Part shown: positions 6,051-7,532 of the stretch, piece by piece
How positions within the stretch are numbered: the first letter of the stretch is position 1
Layout: each line of letters opens with the position of its first letter
Translations under genes and position numbers: made by a program
The notes under the pieces: generated by a model
The model's database searches: none
Seen by the model: the letters and a program-made list of their open reading frames with translations, nothing else
What the model was told of the DNA's origin: nothing
Assembly (NCBI GenBank): GCA_905209865.1
Contig: CAJLUP010000087.1
Location: 1-7,532 of the forward strand
Reading direction: 5' to 3'
DNA: 7,532 bases
Source: an uncultured Lachnospiraceae bacterium
GTDB taxonomy: Bacteria > Bacillota > Clostridia > Lachnospirales > Lachnospiraceae

Positions 6051-7004
6051 ATGGTAAATATACAGAAGGCGGCAGTGATCGGATGTGGGTTTGTAGGTTC
6101 GACGATTGCATATACATTAATGCAGAAGGGATTGTTTTCAGAAATGGTTCTCCTTGATGCGAACAAAGCAAAAGCGGAAGGAGAGGCGATGGATATCAGT
6201 CATGGACTTCCCTTTGCCCATGCAATGGATATTTATGCAGGAGAATATGAAGATATCGCGGATGCGTCCGTTGTGATCATCACCGCAGGGGCAAATCAGA
6301 AACCGGGCGAGACGAGACTGGATCTTGTACAGAAAAATGCGGCGATCATGCGTTCGATCATAAAGGAGATCAAGAGGGTAAACTGTGAAGGCATTTTGCT
6401 TGTTGTATCAAATCCGGTGGATATTTTGACAGAAGTAGCTCTTAGAGAGTCAGGTTTCCCGAAGGAAAGAGTGATTGGTTCCGGTACGGTGCTTGATACG
6501 GCGAGATTGAAATATATTATCAGCGAGAAACTGGATGTAGACAGCAGAAATGTGCATGCATTTATTGTAGGAGAGCACGGAGACAGTGAGCTTGCCGCAT
6601 GGAGCTGCGCAAATATTTACGGGATCAAATTAAAAGACTTTGCAAAAATGCGGGGATATGAACATTTTGATCAGGATGTAGATGAGATTTATAAAGGAGT
6701 CCGTGACAGCGCTTATGAGATCATCGAACGAAAAGGGGCAACCTATTATGGAATCGGAATGGCGACAGAAAAGATTGTAGAGGCAATCGTACGAAACAGT
6801 CATACCGTTGCCCCGATTTCAGTAGCTCTTGACGGAAAATATGGATTTGAAGGGTTGTGCTTAAGCATTCCGACGATTGTCGGAAGAGGAGGTGCAGAGC
6901 AGGTACTGGAAATTGATTTCAGTGAGGAAGAGATGGAAAAACTGCGTAAATCCGCGGAGGAATTAAACGCAGTTCTTGCTCAGATCAAAATGGAAGAAGA
7001 ATAG
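6051..7004 (+). CDS. ldh: L-lactate dehydrogenase
   Basis: Reduces pyruvate to L-lactate with NADH in the cytoplasm, regenerating NAD+ during fermentation. The 317-residue length is typical. The NAD-binding motif is GCGFVG (11-16), with Asp36 after the second strand favouring NAD(H). The mobile loop GANQKPGETRLDLV carries Gln83 at the specificity position (Q102 in LDH numbering; Arg in malate dehydrogenases), so lactate dehydrogenase is favoured over malate dehydrogenase. Catalytic and substrate residues are Arg89 (R109), Asp149 (D168), Arg152 (R171) and His176 (H195) in GEHGDSE. At the fructose-1,6-bisphosphate site, H188 is kept as His169 while R173 is Lys154, so allosteric activation may be altered. 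The gene is monocistronic by appearance: it has its own promoter and dyad, and the next gene is convergent with its stop 6 bases away. Confidence 0.97.
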   Translation: MVNIQKAAVIGCGFVGSTIAYTLMQKGLFSEMVLLDANKAKAEGEAMDISHGLPFAHAMDIYAGEYEDIADASVVIITAGANQKPGETRLDLVQKNAAIMRSIIKEIKRVNCEGILLVVSNPVDILTEVALRESGFPKERVIGSGTVLDTARLKYIISEKLDVDSRNVHAFIVGEHGDSELAAWSCANIYGIKLKDFAKMRGYEHFDQDVDEIYKGVRDSAYEIIERKGATYYGIGMATEKIVEAIVRNSHTVAPISVALDGKYGFEGLCLSIPTIVGRGGAEQVLEIDFSEEEMEKLRKSAEELNAVLAQIKMEEE

Positions 7005-7010
7005 AAGTTG

Positions 7011-7370
7011 TTATTTAATGTGTTTTTTGATCGCGTCAAAGCTTTCTGTACTGATGACATGCTCAATACGGCAGGCGTCATCTGCAGCGGTTTTCGGATC
7101 AACGCCGAGACGTTCTAACCAGGAACTAAGGAGCGTATGCCGTTCGTATATGCGCTCCGCAATTTCTTTCCCTGACGGAGTGAGGGAAATATAGCCTTCA
7201 GGTGAAACAGTAATATGACTGCTTTCACGTAATTTCTTCATTGCAACGCTGACGCTTGATTTTTTGAAGTTCAGTTCTGTTGCAATGTCTACAGAGCGGA
7301 CAACAGGAAGTTGTCCGCTTAATATAAGAATTGTTTCTAAATAGTTTTCAGCAGATTCATTGATCATCAT
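7011..7370 (-). CDS. Short DtxR/MntR-family metal-dependent transcriptional regulator
   Basis: A 119-residue protein with an N-terminal winged helix-turn-helix: helix ESAENYLETILIL (5-17), HTH about 24-50 with recognition helix KKSSVSVAMKKL, and wing ISLTPSG. A dimerisation/metal domain starts at RHTLLSSWLERLGV (77-90). Aligned metal ligands are Glu12 (MntR E11), His78 (MntR H77), and Cys100-Glu103-His104 in DACRIEHVIS, matching DtxR C102-E105-H106. MntR Asp8 / DtxR Met10 aligns with Asn9. The chain ends soon after this motif, with no SH3-like third domain, and is shorter than B. subtilis MntR (142). The family represses metal uptake genes when Mn2+ or Fe2+ is bound. The target is not evident and no metal transporter is in the window. 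The start at 7370 follows GAGGT at 7383-7379 with 8-base spacing; the adjacent ATG at 7367 is possible. Confidence 0.9.
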   Translation of the reverse strand: MMINESAENYLETILILSGQLPVVRSVDIATELNFKKSSVSVAMKKLRESSHITVSPEGYISLTPSGKEIAERIYERHTLLSSWLERLGVDPKTAADDACRIEHVISTESFDAIKKHIK

Positions 7371-7422
7371 ATCATTTTACCTCAAATAATTTTTCAGTTA
7401 AGTACGTTTATTTGTATATAAA

Positions 7423-7456
7423 AAAGTATGGTATATATGAAAGTATATCACATATG
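7423..7456. repeat. Tandem 17-bp imperfect direct repeat over the regulator promoter
   Basis: Two abutting units, 7423-7439 and 7440-7456, agree at 13 of 17 positions, sharing AAAGTAT at one end and ATATG at the other. The second unit covers the -10 and the first spans the predicted transcription start, which would suit autoregulation. The AT-rich composition makes chance similarity possible. Confidence 0.4.
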
Positions 7457-7470
7457 ATAGAGTTCATCAA
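7442..7470 (-). promoter_or_regulatory. Promoter of the DtxR-like regulator gene (-35 TTGATG, extended -10 TGaTATACT)
   Basis: On the minus strand, TTGATG (7470-7465) is followed after 17 bases by TATACT (7447-7442) with TG one base upstream. Transcription should begin near 7435, giving a leader of about 65 bases to the ATG at 7370. The spacing and the extended -10 make this the best candidate in the gap. Confidence 0.6.
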
Positions 7471-7489
7471 CGGGACGCAAAAAAGAGAT

Positions 7490-7519
7490 GCCCGCAGTTA
7501 CTGTCAAGTAATCGTTGGC
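7490..7519 (-). terminator. Possible weak terminator hairpin for an unseen minus-strand gene
   Basis: Read on the minus strand, an imperfect stem (GCC/GGC at the base, TTACT/AGTAA around TGAC at the tip, with internal mismatches) is followed by ATCTCTTTTTT. It lies upstream of the regulator's promoter, where a terminator of a gene beyond the right edge could sit. The stem is poor and the call is tentative. Nothing else is recognisable between 7471 and 7532. Confidence 0.25.
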
Positions 7520-7532
7520 AACTTTCTTTTTG

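Noticed and set aside
7011..7045. Possible bidirectional terminator between ldh and the regulator (run of T at 7022-7028 beside TTTGA-TCGCG-TCAAA).
   Set aside because: On the + strand the T run precedes the short stem, and on the minus strand the stem is only 5 bp and within the coding end. There is no convincing terminator for either gene.

Overview
The window is compact bacterial chromosome with about 42-45% GC by eye. The genes carry strong GGAGG-type ribosome sites and short gaps. Protein similarity (methylglyoxal synthase, L-lactate dehydrogenase, a PF16962-type exporter permease and a UDP-GlcNAc-pyrophosphorylase-like protein) points to an anaerobic Firmicute of the class Clostridia, most likely Lachnospiraceae. 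That placement is inference from recalled family resemblance, not from a search. I see no insertion sequence, phage gene, CRISPR array, tRNA or rRNA.

Layout. Positions 1-4121 hold five genes on the + strand with gaps of -4 to 73 bases and no recognisable internal promoter or terminator, so they may be one transcription unit whose promoter lies off the left edge. They are the 3' end of a left-handed beta-helix sugar-nucleotide enzyme, a beta-hydroxyacid dehydrogenase, an ABC ATPase overlapping its membrane partner, and methylglyoxal synthase (mgsA). A regulatory gap follows (4122-4262). It has a TTGACA / extended -10 promoter whose spacer is filled by a perfect 9-bp-arm dyad, then a second, unrelated perfect 12-bp-arm dyad in the leader. 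This promoter drives a sodium:solute symporter (4263-5792). A second regulatory gap (5793-6050) has a TATAAT promoter and a perfect 11-bp-arm dyad just after the predicted start of transcription, and precedes L-lactate dehydrogenase (6051-7004). A short DtxR/MntR-like metal-responsive repressor (7370-7011, minus strand) converges on ldh with only 6 bases between the stop codons. It has its own extended -10 promoter overlapped by a 17-bp tandem repeat.

How the genes may work together. Methylglyoxal synthase drains dihydroxyacetone phosphate when sugar phosphate outruns phosphate supply. Lactate dehydrogenase regenerates NAD+ from pyruvate. The hydroxyacid dehydrogenase may reduce a small semialdehyde. 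All three sit at the lower-glycolysis overflow end of metabolism, with a symporter of unknown substrate between them. No direct evidence in the sequence makes this a single pathway.

I did not find a convincing new biological system. The most interesting material is non-coding: three perfect dyads placed at two adjacent promoters, each with a different sequence. The small regulator with an unusual metal-ligand set comes next.
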